Source: Dastarcus helophoroides
Taxonomy: Eukaryota; Arthropoda; Insecta; Coleoptera; Bothrideridae
Length of the DNA: 64,000 nt
NCBI GenBank assembly: GCA_028583605.1
Contig: CM053331.1
Location: forward strand, 5,202,008 to 5,266,007
Reading direction: 5' to 3'
This document shows positions 33,875 through 46,384 of the stretch, one piece after another. Both the position numbers and the translations under genes were made by a program. Under the pieces are notes generated by a model. The model made no database searches and had not been told where the DNA came from. It saw only the letters and a list, made by a program, of their open reading frames with translations. Position 1 is the stretch's first letter. Each line of letters starts with the position of its first letter.

Positions 33875-36800
33875 CAGATTCTTTTACGATTTCGAATTCT
33901 GTATTCGTTTTGTTATTGTTGTTGAATAAGCTATAAAAAAAATCGCTGCACTTACTGATATGGTACGCCGTGTACAAGGTTTTTTACATTTTTTCAATTT
34001 CAAATAACTGAGAAAACATGAATAGTAAAACAACGTGTATAAAGCGAAGTTTCACGCCTGAAAGCTGCCACGACATTTTCAAAATACTTTTGTTGTTGTT
34101 GAAATTTTTCAACCTATTGGATAAACTGACTAAGCTTGAAGATAGTCTTCTGAATACAAGACAAAAATATATCGTAATAAACTATTCTTGGTGGATGTTG
34201 ATGTGGTGAAATCCATTAAATTGAATTTATTCATTATTATATCATTAAATAACTGCAATCAGAAATTAGGTGAGGAAGATTCATATCAAATCAACGTTTT
34301 ATGTTAGGAATAGGAGTAAGGTATATTAGTAGAGACCCGATTGTATGCATTTGCATATGCCAACCCAACCCCCCATTTACATGCTTGAGTAGCGCCGCAG
34401 GCAAAATTTTCAAGAAATTTCAAGGTCATGTGGGATCTTCAATTCAAAATTGAATAATATAAAAATATTAATTTTTATAGGAAACCAAGATCAAAATTCA
34501 ACCACCATATTGCATAAATAAACATTTTATTTGCGACTAAAAATATATAAGATTCTAGTAGAAACGGAAAATAAAATATAATTTTTATTTCAACCTGAAA
34601 ATTGTCATGTATATACCATATAACACAAATAAACCTAAAAAATTAGGCAACTAAAAGGTTAACATAATAGAACAAAAACCATAAAATTCAATATTATTTT
34701 TCGTTAAAATGCATGTTTATAATCGAAATCTTAGCAAAAAAGTAAAACCTGAAACACTGTGTGCTTGAATTATTTGGAATTAGGAAATTATGAAATAAAA
34801 AATAATAAAGTAAATTTAAAAAATCGTCAACATTTCGAAAAAGAAACTCTTAATGTCTAGCAGAAAAAAATTAAAGAATTTTAAATTTCGAGATCAATAT
34901 TAAAATTTCGAATTTAAAATCGAAATAGTACAAAAGTAATAAAAACTTGGCTATGCCAATTTTGAGAAAATGATATAGTTTAAAAAATGCATAATTTACG
35001 AAAAGAAACAGATATTTTTTATCTTAGTCAAACATTGTGAAAAAACAAATAAAACCAATAATACACATACAAAACTAAACGTAAAGGTTTTTTTTAAATT
35101 ATTTTAAAACTGTGTCACTGTATAGAGTACATGAATAGGGAAGGAAAACTAAAAGACTGACTGAAAAAAATCAATGTGCAATTTGAGATAAAATTTTGCT
35201 TCCTTTTGGCTTTGGCTGTTTGGTAAATTCTGAGAACTTTTGTAAGCGATAATTACCAAACCTAGCATCACCACAAAATAAGTTATTTATTTTGTGGCCT
35301 CGCAGCATCAGATTACATTCCTAAATAAGAAAATCACTGGTTACAAAGCACAAAGTCCAAGTCGATTATTTATTAGAAGAATTTCTACGTGGCAATAATC
35401 CATGTATTAACAGCCTCGGTTCTGTTATGGAGTTTAAAGCAGACCTCTAAAAATGTATGTAACGAAACCCAGAGAGTAAAAAATTAGTCATTTTAAATTA
35501 CATTTCATCAATATTCGAATATCATTATGAATGGCATTGTTTAGACTTTTTTTTAATTTCAATTTTTAGATCCCTGTATGTGTCGTTTAGTTTGCATTTG
35601 CACATACAAAGGCAGCGGGCTTAAATTAATTATATCAAATTAATTATAAATCAATTTAAGAATTGCGTTTTTTAATACGCCAAGAGGGTTTCCGGCTCCA
35701 AAAACTCCCGTGGAATAAAAAAAAAATAATTAAAAATAAAAATGAAAGTGAAAACTTGTAACTTTGAGAAAAGTATCGAAATTTTTTGCAAATTCATAAA
35801 ATTCATTTAGAAATGGGTTGAAGCTCGAAATATTGACATTAAAATTTCGAAAATAAAAACAACAAACACAAATTTCCTAAAAAATTGACGTTTCGTTTTT
35901 GAAATTAAAATTTTAAGGAAAAAGTTGAAATTGGATTTAAAAAAACTAAAAGGAAGTTAATTTCTAAACTGTCATCAATTGTGTTGTAGAAGAGACCAGC
36001 TCAAACAAAATTTTTTCTGCAGTGATGGGTGCTCTTTTGGGAAACGTATTCAAACCAGTGTTTCAGGCAACCAGTACTTTGGGAAAATACCTTTTGATTT
36101 GTTTAATTACCTGTTCCTTTTCTCTATTTTGATGATTTACTTTGCCTTACGATGCGGGCTCTATCCTCCAGTAATTGATGTAATCTTCAGATATTGATAA
36201 ATATTTAAGATAAATGTTTTTTTAAGAAGCAGTTTATAAATGTTTTGCTGGGAACTTCATAAAAAATACACTATTATAAAAATGTAAGCCTACAAAGCTT
36301 AACTGAGTTATACAAATAAATTAAATAATAAGTAGACATTTTTTATCACTTCAAGAAGATCTAAATTTCGTGCAGAAAATTATATTATGCGTGCGGAAAT
36401 TTACTTTTTAAAAAGAGTTTTTTATTTCCACAACTTAATAATAGACATAATAGACTTTTTACACAATACTCGAAAGGGAGTACTCCCTCTTACTTGATTA
36501 ATACAAAAAGTAGTTTACATTGATTTAACAATTTGCTTTTATACTATTTCCAATCAAGTTTTAGATAAAAGGTAATCATATCAAAGCGGATGTAATTAGT
36601 AAAAATTAGGTGTGATAATTAGAACAATCCAGCTGCAGAAAATAATTTTTCTTGAATTTGCTGAAGTCAATGATTTGAGCAGTAAACATTTAAATGGTTG
36701 AATACACAAATAGTCGCACGTTCGACAGCATAAAATCCTGGGCGATGTTTACTTTACAATTCGCAAAAATGTATCAAAGAAGGTGCCGCTGTGGCCCAAA

Positions 36801-36955
36801 GAAATTTAATCAGCAAAAGTATTACGAATTATAGCACCGGATGTTATGTTTTTGTCAGATTAGCTGTTAAAATATATGGATATATAATGAGAACTTTTTA
36901 TTTTTTATTTTATTGCGTATTTTTCAATTATTTATTTTAAACTTCTTGGGCATCC
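33875..36955 (+). other. 3-kb stretch of calpain intron without recognisable genes
   Basis: AT-rich throughout. Short frames at 34018 and 35979 have no family resemblance. The sequence near 34340-34380 and 35590-35620 shares the words GCATTTGCA and ATAC/ATGCCAA in direct orientation, too little to define an element. Confidence 0.5.
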
Positions 36956-36992
36956 CGGGGGGGCGGAGGCACTTGCCCTTGGATCCGCCAGT
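36955..36992. repeat. Probable terminus of a degraded hAT-like element
   Basis: The complement reads CACTGGCGGATCCAAGGGCA, close to the CAGTGGCGGATCCAGGG termini seen in many non-autonomous hAT elements. It is abruptly GC-rich within AT-rich DNA. The partner end was not found. Confidence 0.35.
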
Positions 36993-37229
36993 GTGTCTGC
37001 GTTTCCAAATGATACGAAACACACACAGCAGCTTTATAGGCTGCTGAAGAGCCGACTCGACACGTCGTCTACTTGCTCTCCTTGGTTAAACCAGTCGATC
37101 GAAAATTTATATTCAATTAGATGGGCGCCATTTTTTCTTCAAAATTCGGCTTTTTTGCAAAATTTGTCTTTTAAAATTGCGAACTTGTTGTTAAAATGTG
37201 ACTTCTTTCTTATCAAAATCTGATCTCTT

Positions 37230-39600
37230 TAAAATTTTGAATTTTTATTTTAACATTTGTCGTTTTTTTTTCTTCAAAATTTCCATTTTTCAAAATTGGA
37301 CCTTTTCCGACAATTTCCCCTTTTCGAAAATCCGAATTTCTGCAAATTTCGACTTGTCTACCAAACTTTGTCTCTTTTCTCAAAATTTGGTCGATCTTTT
37401 GATAAACAAGTAAAAACGTCTTGTTTACCAAACTTTGTCTTTTTCTCAAAATTTGGGCGATCGTTTGATAAACAACTTTGAAAAGTATTTTGTTGGTATT
37501 TCAGAATTTTTGTAAGACAAAAGGCCTAGCAAATTTTCTTTGCAAGTTTCAAGGTTTTCGAGTTTTTTTAATCCAGTTTTTTGAAAGTTCCAACTTGTTT
37601 CTCAAAATGTTAACATTTATCTTAATATTGGACATTTTTTGGCGAGCCACTTGTCTCCCTCTGACTTAGAAGTTAAGAAAAAACAAATATTCAATTATTA
37701 AATTTAGTTTTTCTCAAAATTGGCCCATTTTATTTCAAAATTTAAGTCTTGAGATATTTTGAATTTCTACTAGATTTCGTCTTTTTCCTTGAAATTTCTT
37801 TCCTAAAATTTGAATTTCTCTCAAAATTTCTTTTCTCAATTTCAAGGTTTTTGTCGAAATTTCGTCTTTTTCGAAACATAAATTTTTATAACATTGGATC
37901 CTTTTTGAAATTTTTTACCTGCTATAATCAGAAATTTCAGATATTTTCACTTTGCTTAAAATTTAACTTTTTCTTGAAACTATATTTACACCAAAATTTA
38001 GTTCTACTATTTAATATTTCTGGAAAAGACGACATTTTTTTCAAAATTTGTCGTTTTTCTCCAAAATTTCCATTTTTCAAAGGTCGACCTTTTCTGAAAA
38101 TTTCCCCTTTTTGAAAATTCCGAATTTCTGCAAATTTCGACTTGTTTACCAAACTTTGTCTTTTTCCTAAATTTGGTCGATCTTTTGATAAACAAGTAAA
38201 AACGTCTTGTTTACCAAACTTTGTCTTTTTCTCAAAATTTGGGCGATCGTTTGATAAACAACTTTGAAAAGTATTTTGTTGGTATTTCAGAATTTTTGTA
38301 AGACAAAAGGCCTATCAAATTTTCTTTGGAAGTTTCAAGGTTTTCGAATTTTTTTAATCCAGTTTTTTGAAAGTTCCAACTTGTTTCTCAAAATGTTAAC
38401 ATTTATCTTAATATTGGACATTTTTTGGCGAGCCACTTGTTTCCCTCTGACTTAGAAGTTAAGAAAAAACAAATATTCAATTATTAAATTTAGTTTTTCT
38501 CAAAATTGGCCCATTTTATTTCAAAATTTAAGTCTCTGAGATATTTTGAATTTCTACTATATTTCGTCTTTTTCCTTGAAATTTCTTTCCTAAAATTTGA
38601 ATTTCTCTCAAAATTTCTTTTCTCAATTTCAAGGTTTTTGTCGAAATTTCGTCTTTTTCGAAACATTAATTTTTATAACATTGGATCCTTTTTGAAATTT
38701 TTTACCTGCTATAATCAGAAATTTCAGATATTTTCACTTTGCTTAAAATTTAACTTTTTCTTGAAACTATATTTACACCAAAATTTAGTTCTACTATTTA
38801 ATATTTCTGGAAAAGACGACATTTTTTTCAAAATTTGTCGTTTTTCTCCAAAATTTCCATTTTTCAAAAGTCGACCTTTTCTGAAAATTTCCCCTTTTTG
38901 AAAATCCGAATTTCTGCAAATTTCGACTTGTTTACCAAACTTTGTCTTTTTCCTAAATTTGGTCGATCTTTTAATAAACAAGTAAAAACGTCTTGTTTAC
39001 CAAACTTTGTCTTTTTCTCAAAATTTGGGCGATCGTTTGATAAACAACTTTGAAAAGTATTTTGTTGGTATTTCAGAATTTTTGTAAGACAAAAGGCCTA
39101 GCAAATTTTCTTTGCAAGTTTCAAGGTTTTCGAGTTTTTTTAATCCAGTTTTTTGAAAGTTCCAACTTGTTTCTCAAAATGTTAACATTTATCTTAATAT
39201 TGGACATTTTTTGTTGAGCCACTTGTCTCCCTCTGACTTAGAAGTTAAGAAAAAACAAATATTCAATCGGAAAATTTAGTTTTTCTCAAAATTGGCCCAT
39301 TTTATTTCAAAATTTAAGCCTCTGAGATATTTTGACCAGATTTCGTTTTTTTCCTTGAAATTTATTTCTTAAAATTTGTATTCCCTCAAAATTTCGTTTC
39401 TCAATTTCATGGTTATTCTCGAAATTTCGTCCTTTTCGAAACATACATTTTTTTAACATTGGATCCTTTTTGAAATCTTTTACCTGCTGTAATCAGACAT
39501 TTTAGATATTTTCAGTTTGCTTAAAATTTAACTTTTTCTTGAAACTATATTAACACCAAAATTTAGTTCTACTATTTAATATTTCTGGAAAAGACTTTTT
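37230..39600. repeat. Tandem triplication of a 786-bp unit
   Basis: The marker TAAAAACGTCTTGTTTACCA occurs at 37411, 38197 and 38983, exactly 786 bp apart. The whole intervening sequence, including GGCGAGCCACTTGT and GGATCCTTTTTGAAATTTTT, repeats with few differences between copies 1 and 2; the third copy drifts after about 39270. A fourth partial copy lies at about 39985-40130. Confidence 0.93.
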
Positions 39601-40400
39601 TTTCAAAATTTGTCTTTTTTTTCGTAATTTGTTTTTTTTTTCGCAATTTGTCTTTTTTTTTCGTAATTTCGATATTTTCCTCGAAATTTCTATATTCTTT
39701 TCAAAACTTCTTTTTGGAAACTTAGATTGTTTCCTTCTTGACATTTGTCTTTTTTTCGAAGTTTTGACATTTTTCTCAGAAATCAGCTTTTGGAAATTTC
39801 GACTTTTATGTCGACATCATATCCATTACTGTCCTGGAAATCTCAAGTTTTTCTTCGAAATTAATCTTTTCTTTTTTTAATTTAGACTTTTTATTTAAAA
39901 TTCATCTTTTTTACAGACAACTATTTTTAAATTTGACCATTTTTTCAAAGTTTAACTTTTTGTGGGGAATTTTTGTTGTTTTCTCGAAGATGCGTCCATA
40001 ATCAGAAATTTCAGATATTTTCACTGTTTGCTTACAATTTGACTTATTCTCGAAAGTATATTTACGCCAAAATTTAGTTCTACTATTTAATATTTCTGGA
40101 AAAGACGACTTTTTTTGCAAAATTTGTCTTTTTTTTCGTAATTTGTCTTTTTTTTCGCAATTTGTTTTTATGTTCGTAATTTCAATATTTTTCTCGAAAT
40201 TTATGTATTCTTTTCAAAACTTCTTTTTGGAAATTTAGATTTTTTCTTGACATTTGTCTTTTTCTCGAAGTTTGGACATTTTTGTTAGATATCAGCTTTT
40301 GGAAATTTCTTTTATGTCTCTTTTATGTCGACTTTTAGGTCGACATCATATCCATTACTGTTCTGAAAATCTCAACTTTTTCTTCGAAATTAGTCTTTTT
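39590..40400. repeat. Tandem duplication with ~529-bp period
   Basis: GTCGACATCATATCCATTAC occurs at 39810 and 40339. Preceding and following sequence (TCGCAATTTGT, CAGCTTTTGGAAATTTC, TTACAGACAACTATTTT) also repeats in order. It is contiguous with the 786-bp array and so extends the same local amplification history. Confidence 0.85.
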
Positions 40401-40995
40401 TTTTTAATTTTAACTTTTGGCTCAAATTTCATCTTTTTTACAGACAACTATTTTCAAATTTGACAATTTTTTAAAGTTTAACTTTCTGCGGAAAATTTTC
40501 GTTGTTTTCTCGAAGTTTCGTCTCTGCTCGAAATAGTTTTTTTTCGAAATTTTCAACTATTTTTTCAAAATTATTTTTTTTTCTTAAATCCTCCTTTTAT
40601 TCCAAAATTTGACTTGTTTTTAAAATTAAGTTTCTTTTGAAAGTTTCAATTTTTTTTCAGTATTCGACCCTCGAAATTTCGGTTTTTTCGAAATTTCGCC
40701 TTTTGTCGAAATTCTGTTAACACGATATTTTAGAATGTGAATTTTCAGAAATTTTGACTGAATTTCTAAATTTTCTAGATATTTCAACTTTTTTCTCGAA
40801 GTTAATCTTTGTCTCAAAATTTTATTCTTTTCTCTTAAAATAAGTTGTTACGAAAATTCGACTCTATTCTCAGAATTCTACCCTTTGGCTTTTTCATTCA
40901 AAAATCATCTTTTTTTTTAAATTCCGCCATTTTTCTTAAAACAATAATTTTGAAACAAATTTGGAATTTTCAAAAAAAAAACTAATAATTTAGAA

Positions 40996-41335
40996 ATTGA
41001 AATACAGCACTTGTCTCCTGAAACCAAGAAAAATTAAAAAATACAACAAACGTTGCTCGAACGCGCGTTTTGACAGCCAACCTGTCATCTTCAGAGAGAT
41101 ACTGGTGGTTTTAAGGGACAAGTTCTGTATTTCAATTTTTGAAGATAACCAAGGACCAGTCCGTACAGGATATACTTTTTCCGGGATTGGACCGTGTCAA
41201 AGAACTACTAAAAGTGTTTGACACGATCCAATCCCGGAAAAAGTATATCCTGTATTGACTGGTCCTTGGTTATCTTCAAAAATTGATTGAATTGTTATCA
41301 TATTTAAGAACCAGTCCATTCCACCAAACAATTTA
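40996..41335. repeat. Fold-back element interrupted by a nested hairpin MITE
   Basis: The left part has CCTGAAACCAAGAAAAATTA and CATCTTCAGAGAGATACT, then a right-arm sequence GAAGATAACCAAGGACCAGT. The complementary ACTGGTCCTTGGTTATCTTC follows at 41256-41275. The two arms are separated by the 89-bp hairpin 41165-41253. The element ends near CCATTCCACCAAA at about 41330. Confidence 0.75.
41165..41253. repeat. 89-bp near-perfect hairpin, probable tiny MITE
   Basis: Arms 41165-41201 and 41217-41253 are 37-nt inverted repeats with one mismatch around a 15-nt loop. The ends read TACAGGATATAC and GTATATCCTGTA, so the element may be CAGGATATAC... bounded by TA, as in Tc1/mariner-type MITEs. A structured small-RNA precursor is an alternative that cannot be excluded from sequence. 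Confidence 0.7.
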
Positions 41336-42240
41336 GAAGGATTATAAATGTTATATTTTGACAAAATTACAAGATTCTTAAAAAAATTGAAATAATTTAA
41401 AAAATTTGAAATAATTTAAAAATCTCGAAATTAAAAAAAATATTTTTAAACAGTCGAAATTTCTAGAAAAGCAAAACTGAAAAAAAAAAGAAAACCTTAA
41501 AAAAAAGCTAGAAAAGTTCATGGAACATCTAAATTTTCAGATAAAGATAGAAACATTTAGAAAAAATCAATGTTTGAAAATGTTGAATTTTCAGAGTCGT
41601 AGTTTTAAAAAAGTCGAAATTTTAAAGTCTCTATTTTGGAAAAAGACGAGATTTTCAAAAAAAAATTACAATACTAAAAAAAGTTTACATTGAAAGAAAT
41701 AGAATTATTAACACAAAATTTTATAAAAAATAATTGAAAATATTGGAAAAAGGCTGAAATTTTAAAAAAAGTCGATCCATCCTGAAATTTGTTGTAATAT
41801 TTTCAAATCTCAACTTAAATTTTTAGAAAACTGTCGAAATTTTAAGATCAACAAACTCAGAACAAAACAAAATTCAGAATTTATTAAAATTCAACTGATT
41901 TTGAGAGAAAAGCAAATTTCTTAAAACACTTTTAAGTTTGAGTAGTCACATATTAGGCATTTGTCAAAATTGGAAGCAACATTGAGAGCAATTGATAGCA
42001 ATTTCATCTAAATTAGAAGCAAATCTATTCAAATTGAAAATAAATTTGATCACACTAGAAATAAACTTTTTTCAAATTCGTAGCAAATTTGTTTAAATTA
42101 AAACCAAACCAGTTCAAATTAGAAGCAAATTTGTTTACAATAAAAGGGAAATTCCTCAAATCAGAAGCAAATTTGTTAAAATTAACACTATTATTATTTA
42201 AAGTTGCACTATTCGTGCATATTTTAAGCATTTTGCTGGC
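41336..42240. repeat. A-rich filler followed by a degenerate ~22-bp minisatellite
   Basis: Until about 41940 the sequence is A-rich filler (GTCGAAATTTT words). From about 41960 to 42190, variants of TCAAATTAGAAGCAAATTTG repeat irregularly, giving Asn/Lys/Phe-rich open frames on both strands that are not genes. Confidence 0.6.
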
Positions 42241-44051
42241 ATATTTCAAGCTTTTTATGTGGCATATAATCCGGTCTCTATATATTAGAATTCAGCAAGT
42301 TAAAAAGGTTTTAAGAATACAGACTATTATATCAAAGCAATTTAATGTGCTAAAAGTAGAATTAAATAAAAATAAATCAAAATCCAAGGTATTTGCCAGT
42401 TAATTACTGATTGTGTGGCATTAATGGTCGCCAAACCAATTTAACGTGCTAAAGTAAAAAAAAAAAAAACCAAAGTGATTGGGTAGTTAAACTACCGATT
42501 CTGTGGTGCTACAAAGTTATATCAATTGTGCTAAAAGTCGAAAATAAAAATTGAAAAGAATGTGATAATTGTTGGAGGCTTATATTGGCCATATAGTTTT
42601 TAGGCAACCAAATGTAATTGAATATATATTACCTTTCATATCAAGGAGAAACAGCTCAAACTTTCAAATGACAGCTGTTGTCTTTTTTTAGTTCCAGCAT
42701 TTCTCCTTCGATACATGTGATAAATGTTGGTGGTGGATTTGATGGGTAGATGTACCATTTAGTTACTTTTTGAAGTTACCATTTCTGGGTCATTAATTTT
42801 ATATTTGTTTATTTTTACGTGCAATTTTGTTTGTTTCTTGTTTTGTTTTTCATGTATGATTTTGTTTATCTTATTTACAAAGTGGTATGTATGGTTTTCA
42901 TCGTTTTGTTTAGGCAGCTACTGTCGATTTGTTTTAAATGCGCATATACATCGACTTTGGAAGGCTATATGTTAACTAATACTCGTATTTTTTAAGAGAT
43001 CTCTAATTATTAATGTCAGAGTTACTTAATGTATTATAGTATTAACACAAAAGACCTCACATTGTTCGTAGAAATGTCCAACATTTTAAAAATCCATTTT
43101 CAAATTCCAGTTACCAAGTTTAGTTGTAATCCCACAACAAATAATACTTAACGGTTACTAACAAATAACTATAAATTATTAATTATTTACTGCAAAACGT
43201 TGATAAATAAAACGTCGATTATGAAATGGTTTATTTATTTTTTCCTTAAAATCGGCATTGTCCAAAATTTCTAATACCATCTGCGTTATTTAACAGTTTC
43301 CAAAAAAGGTTAAATAAGTAACAAATATGAGTTTGACCTAGAAGCCAAACTTATATTTTTGTCGTAACTTTTGCTTTGCAACTTCTATCGATTTTTACTC
43401 CATCAACCTTATATTTTGTTTGTTATTTTATAACAGAAAGTGATTGTTAAACAATTTAGTTTGAAATCGAAATTTTAAGGAAAATAGAAAAAAAGTGTCA
43501 AATACGAATTTTGAGAAACTCGAAATATGCTGATGAAATCGAAACTGAGACAAAAGCTTGACGTGAAATCAGAAATGACTTACATGTCATATATAAGTTT
43601 ATATTTCAATGATAAAGTTAGGAATGAATGAAAGTACAATTAGCACACTTAAACTTTTGAGGAACATTTATAATGTCGCAGTAACTCGAATTTCAATTAT
43701 CGAAGTTTTCAACTTGAAGTCCCAATTTTAAGAGATACAAAAAATTAAGTTTTAAGCTGGAAATTTCGAGAGGAAACTAAATTGTGAGACAAATATTTCT
43801 CGAAAGTTTATTAAGTCAAAACATAGTCGTTTTGACTGTAAAGCTCGAATTATGATTGATAAGTCCTAGGAAATTAAATTATTGAGAAAAAAATAATCGG
43901 AATTGCTAGATTACAGATCAAAAAATTAAAATCCTGAATCTGTAATATGAAAGAAAGAAACGGGCCATAAAAATCTTATTAAAATAAGCTAGCGAGAATT
44001 TAAAAACTGTTGTCGAATTTTTACTGTTTACTAATCGCTGATATTTTCCAG
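42241..44051 (+). other. End of the 20-kb calpain intron, nothing recognised
   Basis: AT-rich intron with no transposon ORF, exon or strong repeat. Sequence near 43000-44000 has the same loose AAATTTCGA flavour but no alignable unit. Confidence 0.5.
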
Positions 44052-44085
44052 AGAAAACGACGCCGAAGTTGGAGCCATCAAGAGG
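44052..44085 (+). CDS. Calpain micro-exon: linker between domain III and EF-hands
   Basis: Only 34 bp, between a TTTCCAG acceptor and a GTAATG donor. Its first base completes Glu with the GA at the end of the 23958-24175 exon, then ENDAEVGAIKR follows in phase 0. Insect calpains have an EEND(D/A)xVG motif at this place, which is why this short exon and the donor at 24176 were chosen. It is 19.9 kb from the previous exon. Confidence 0.85.
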
Positions 44086-44373
44086 GTAATGTTAATTTCT
44101 AATAGTACTTTTTAAAGCTAAGTGTAAATTTTACTTATATTTGAATTTTTCCCCTGGTGGGCAACATTCCAAAAAGCTAGACGAAAAACAAAGTTCTTCT
44201 CTAGTTTTAATTGAGCTTGAGGTAGCCCCAATCTAGTTCTTTAAATCTAATTGTGAATATTTTCTTGCATGGTCCCCCCTTGGTCCTTTTCCTGTTCCCT
44301 GTAAAATTTCCTAGGCCAAAGTAAGTGGATTAGGTGCTGTATGTTGTGTAACTAATCACATAAAACGCTGTAG

Positions 44374-44506
44374 ACGACAAAGGTGCATGCGGAACAAATT
44401 CAGAAAAATGAGGAAGTCGCAAAGCTTTTCCAAGACGTTGCTGGCGACGGGAAGGAGATCAATTGGGAACAGCTGAAGTTAATCCTGGATACTTCCATGA
44501 AGGCAG
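44374..44506 (+). CDS. Calpain exon: EF-hand 1 of the penta-EF domain
   Basis: The acceptor is GCTGTAG and the donor GTATGC; phase 0 start, and one base (G) remains at the end. The protein TTKVHAEQIQKNEEVAKLFQ, then DVAGDGKEINWEQLKLILD and TSMKA is the first EF-hand. Its loop begins with Ala in place of Asp (AGDGKEINWEQL), as is normal for calpain EF1, which uses a backbone ligand. The G joins AA of the exon at 59330 to make Glu. Confidence 0.93.
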
Positions 44507-45754
44507 GTATGCTGCATTGCACTTAGAAGCGAAAAATGTTGGTACTTTCTTGTTTCATCTTATCTTGGTAAAATAATATGGTATTTAGAACTTGTGCACA
44601 GCTTTAAGGCGAGAGTCTGGTAAATCGCTAAGTACGATTTGGCTCACGAATTTAAATGGCCCGTTGAGGGCGGTAATGAGCACAGAGACGGAAGGGGTTT
44701 CGGAGGAGAATTGAGTAAGAAGTTCGGTTTATTTCGTTCGAATTCGCAATCTTTACTGATATATGATAGTGCGTAACTCGATCCATTTGAATAACTTAAC
44801 ACATTCCATGCTAAGAACACGCCTAGCGTGTCCATAGGAACAATCGCTTCATGCTCAAAACACGCGCAGCGGGTCTAGGCCTTAAACATTGGGCTTAATA
44901 TAAATAATGTTACAAAATGGTTCATATTAACATCAGCACTTATTTTTGTTCCCTTTTTTTACATATTAACGTTGCATCGCATTGTAAAGTTAAATTTACA
45001 CGTACAATAATAACCTATATTTTTTTAAAGTTTTGTTCAATTTTTTATCATATAATTATAGTATTATATGTTCTGTCAAATTTCACAATTTTACAATATT
45101 TGCCTAGCCTTATGCCCTGGAGGATACAAAAAATACCGATTATTGAGAATTTAAGGGCATGATATCTCTTTTTAGTCGACGATTTTTTTGGGGAATAACT
45201 GTTTTTTAATTGTAAAAAAACTATTGGCAAATACTAAAGTTATGCCAATTTTTTATTTTTGGTCGTTAAAAATTATTTTGGGGCATTTTTTATTGTTATC
45301 GGCACAGCCTCTCATCTTCCTCCCTTTGATCAATATCTCGTTTTGCTGTTAGAAACCTAGGGACCCTAATGCTTATGCTATTTATTACTTTTAGAATATT
45401 TTTAGTGCAATTTTTTAGAAGGATTAGGCTAAGGGGGAGCATTTATTGCCAGATATACTTTGTTTATCTTTGCTTTGTTATTTTTATGTTCGAAAAGATA
45501 TCAAAGTGGATTTTGAATAAAGTGAAATGCATTTTGAAAAATATATTATAGTCACTATAGCGCAGAAAAGATAAAATAGCCACAAATTTAAATTTTTTTG
45601 GAATTTTGTAATCGTCCAGAATAGAGAGCCTCAAGGGGGAGAGTGGCAAACTGGATTTGCTGTGATTGGCTCGCCTAACTGATATGTATTTCTTTCTCTT
45701 CATTTTATAAATGTAATTTTTCTCGAAGTGTCATTTTGTTCTAAAAATCTTAAT
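44507..45754 (+). other. Start of a 14.8-kb calpain intron, no gene
   Basis: TTTAAGGCGAGAGTCTGGTA at about 44603 resembles the start of repeat B. A loose direct repeat CATGCTAAGAACACGCCTAGCG / CATGCTCAAAACACGC at 44806-44875 is noted. Nothing else is supported; the short open frames here have no family resemblance. Confidence 0.45.
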
Positions 45755-45772
45755 AGGTCTATTTTTTGTTTG

Positions 45773-46351
45773 TTTTTTTTTTCAATTTATTTAACATTTC
45801 TTCGGCCCAAACAGTAGTCACCAAGAGCATGTAAGTCCCACCCACAAATGTGGTTCAATGCCGGAAGGGGAATTAGCCCTCGGAGTAGTTGTTTCTTGTG
45901 GATCGGGCTTCAAATATTTAAATTTTTATATTTTTAACACAGTAAATTGATGATGAAACGTCTATTCATGTTAAAATTTCTTTATTTTTCTTTTTCATTG
46001 TTCCCTTTCCATGTTATGCACTGCTATGCACTGCTGACGAGCTCAAATGAGAGCGAAACATCAATGTCCAGTGCTACAACTTTTTTATGTATTTTTTTAT
46101 ATTTTTCTAATTTATTAAAAAAACAATTTTTTTTCATATCTAATTTTGGCTTCCTATTTTTCATTATCCCTATTCTATATAAAATAAACTAACCTTTTAA
46201 TTTGTGAACTGTCATGAGGTGACGTTTTCAATAAATTTAAATATCACGTAGTCGCGTTTCAAAAACTGTTTGGAAAATTGTCAACAAACCATAAAAATTT
46301 AAATGTTTTCAAACTGGGCCGAAGAAATGTTAAATAAATTGAAAAAAAAAA
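45773..46351. mobile_element. MITE-like element with 37-bp identical inverted repeats
   Basis: Arms 45773-45809 and 46315-46351 are identical inverted copies (ten T, then CAATTTATTTAACATTTCTT and CGGCCCA). AGGTCTATTTTT lies outside on both sides (45755-45766 and 46373-46384), possibly a target duplication plus shared ends. The interior has no convincing ORF; the 81-codon Phe-rich frame at 45947 is not supported. Confidence 0.75.
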
Positions 46352-46384
46352 CATAATATTTCCGGTCAATAAAGGTCTATTTTT

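Larger units (their letters stand above)
37130..40990. repeat. AT-rich AAATTTCGA-type filler block with internal tandem duplications
   Basis: Low-complexity mixture of TTTTTC, AAAATTT and TTTCGA words with the same texture as at 10-13 kb and 48-49 kb. All open frames inside are Phe/Lys/Leu-rich and repeat with the DNA, so none is called a gene. It contains the 786-bp and 529-bp tandem repeats listed separately. Confidence 0.8.

Noticed and set aside
34330..35620. Element bounded by GCATTTGCA-containing sequences
   Set aside because: The shared words are short and in direct orientation, and no inverted ends or duplication were found.
37198..39053. Several Phe/Lys/Leu-rich ORFs repeated three times on both strands
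   Set aside because: They recur because of the 786-bp tandem repeat in low-complexity DNA and have no protein-family features.
45947..46192. 81-codon hydrophobic ORF inside the MITE
   Set aside because: Phe-rich from T-rich sequence; no homology recognised.
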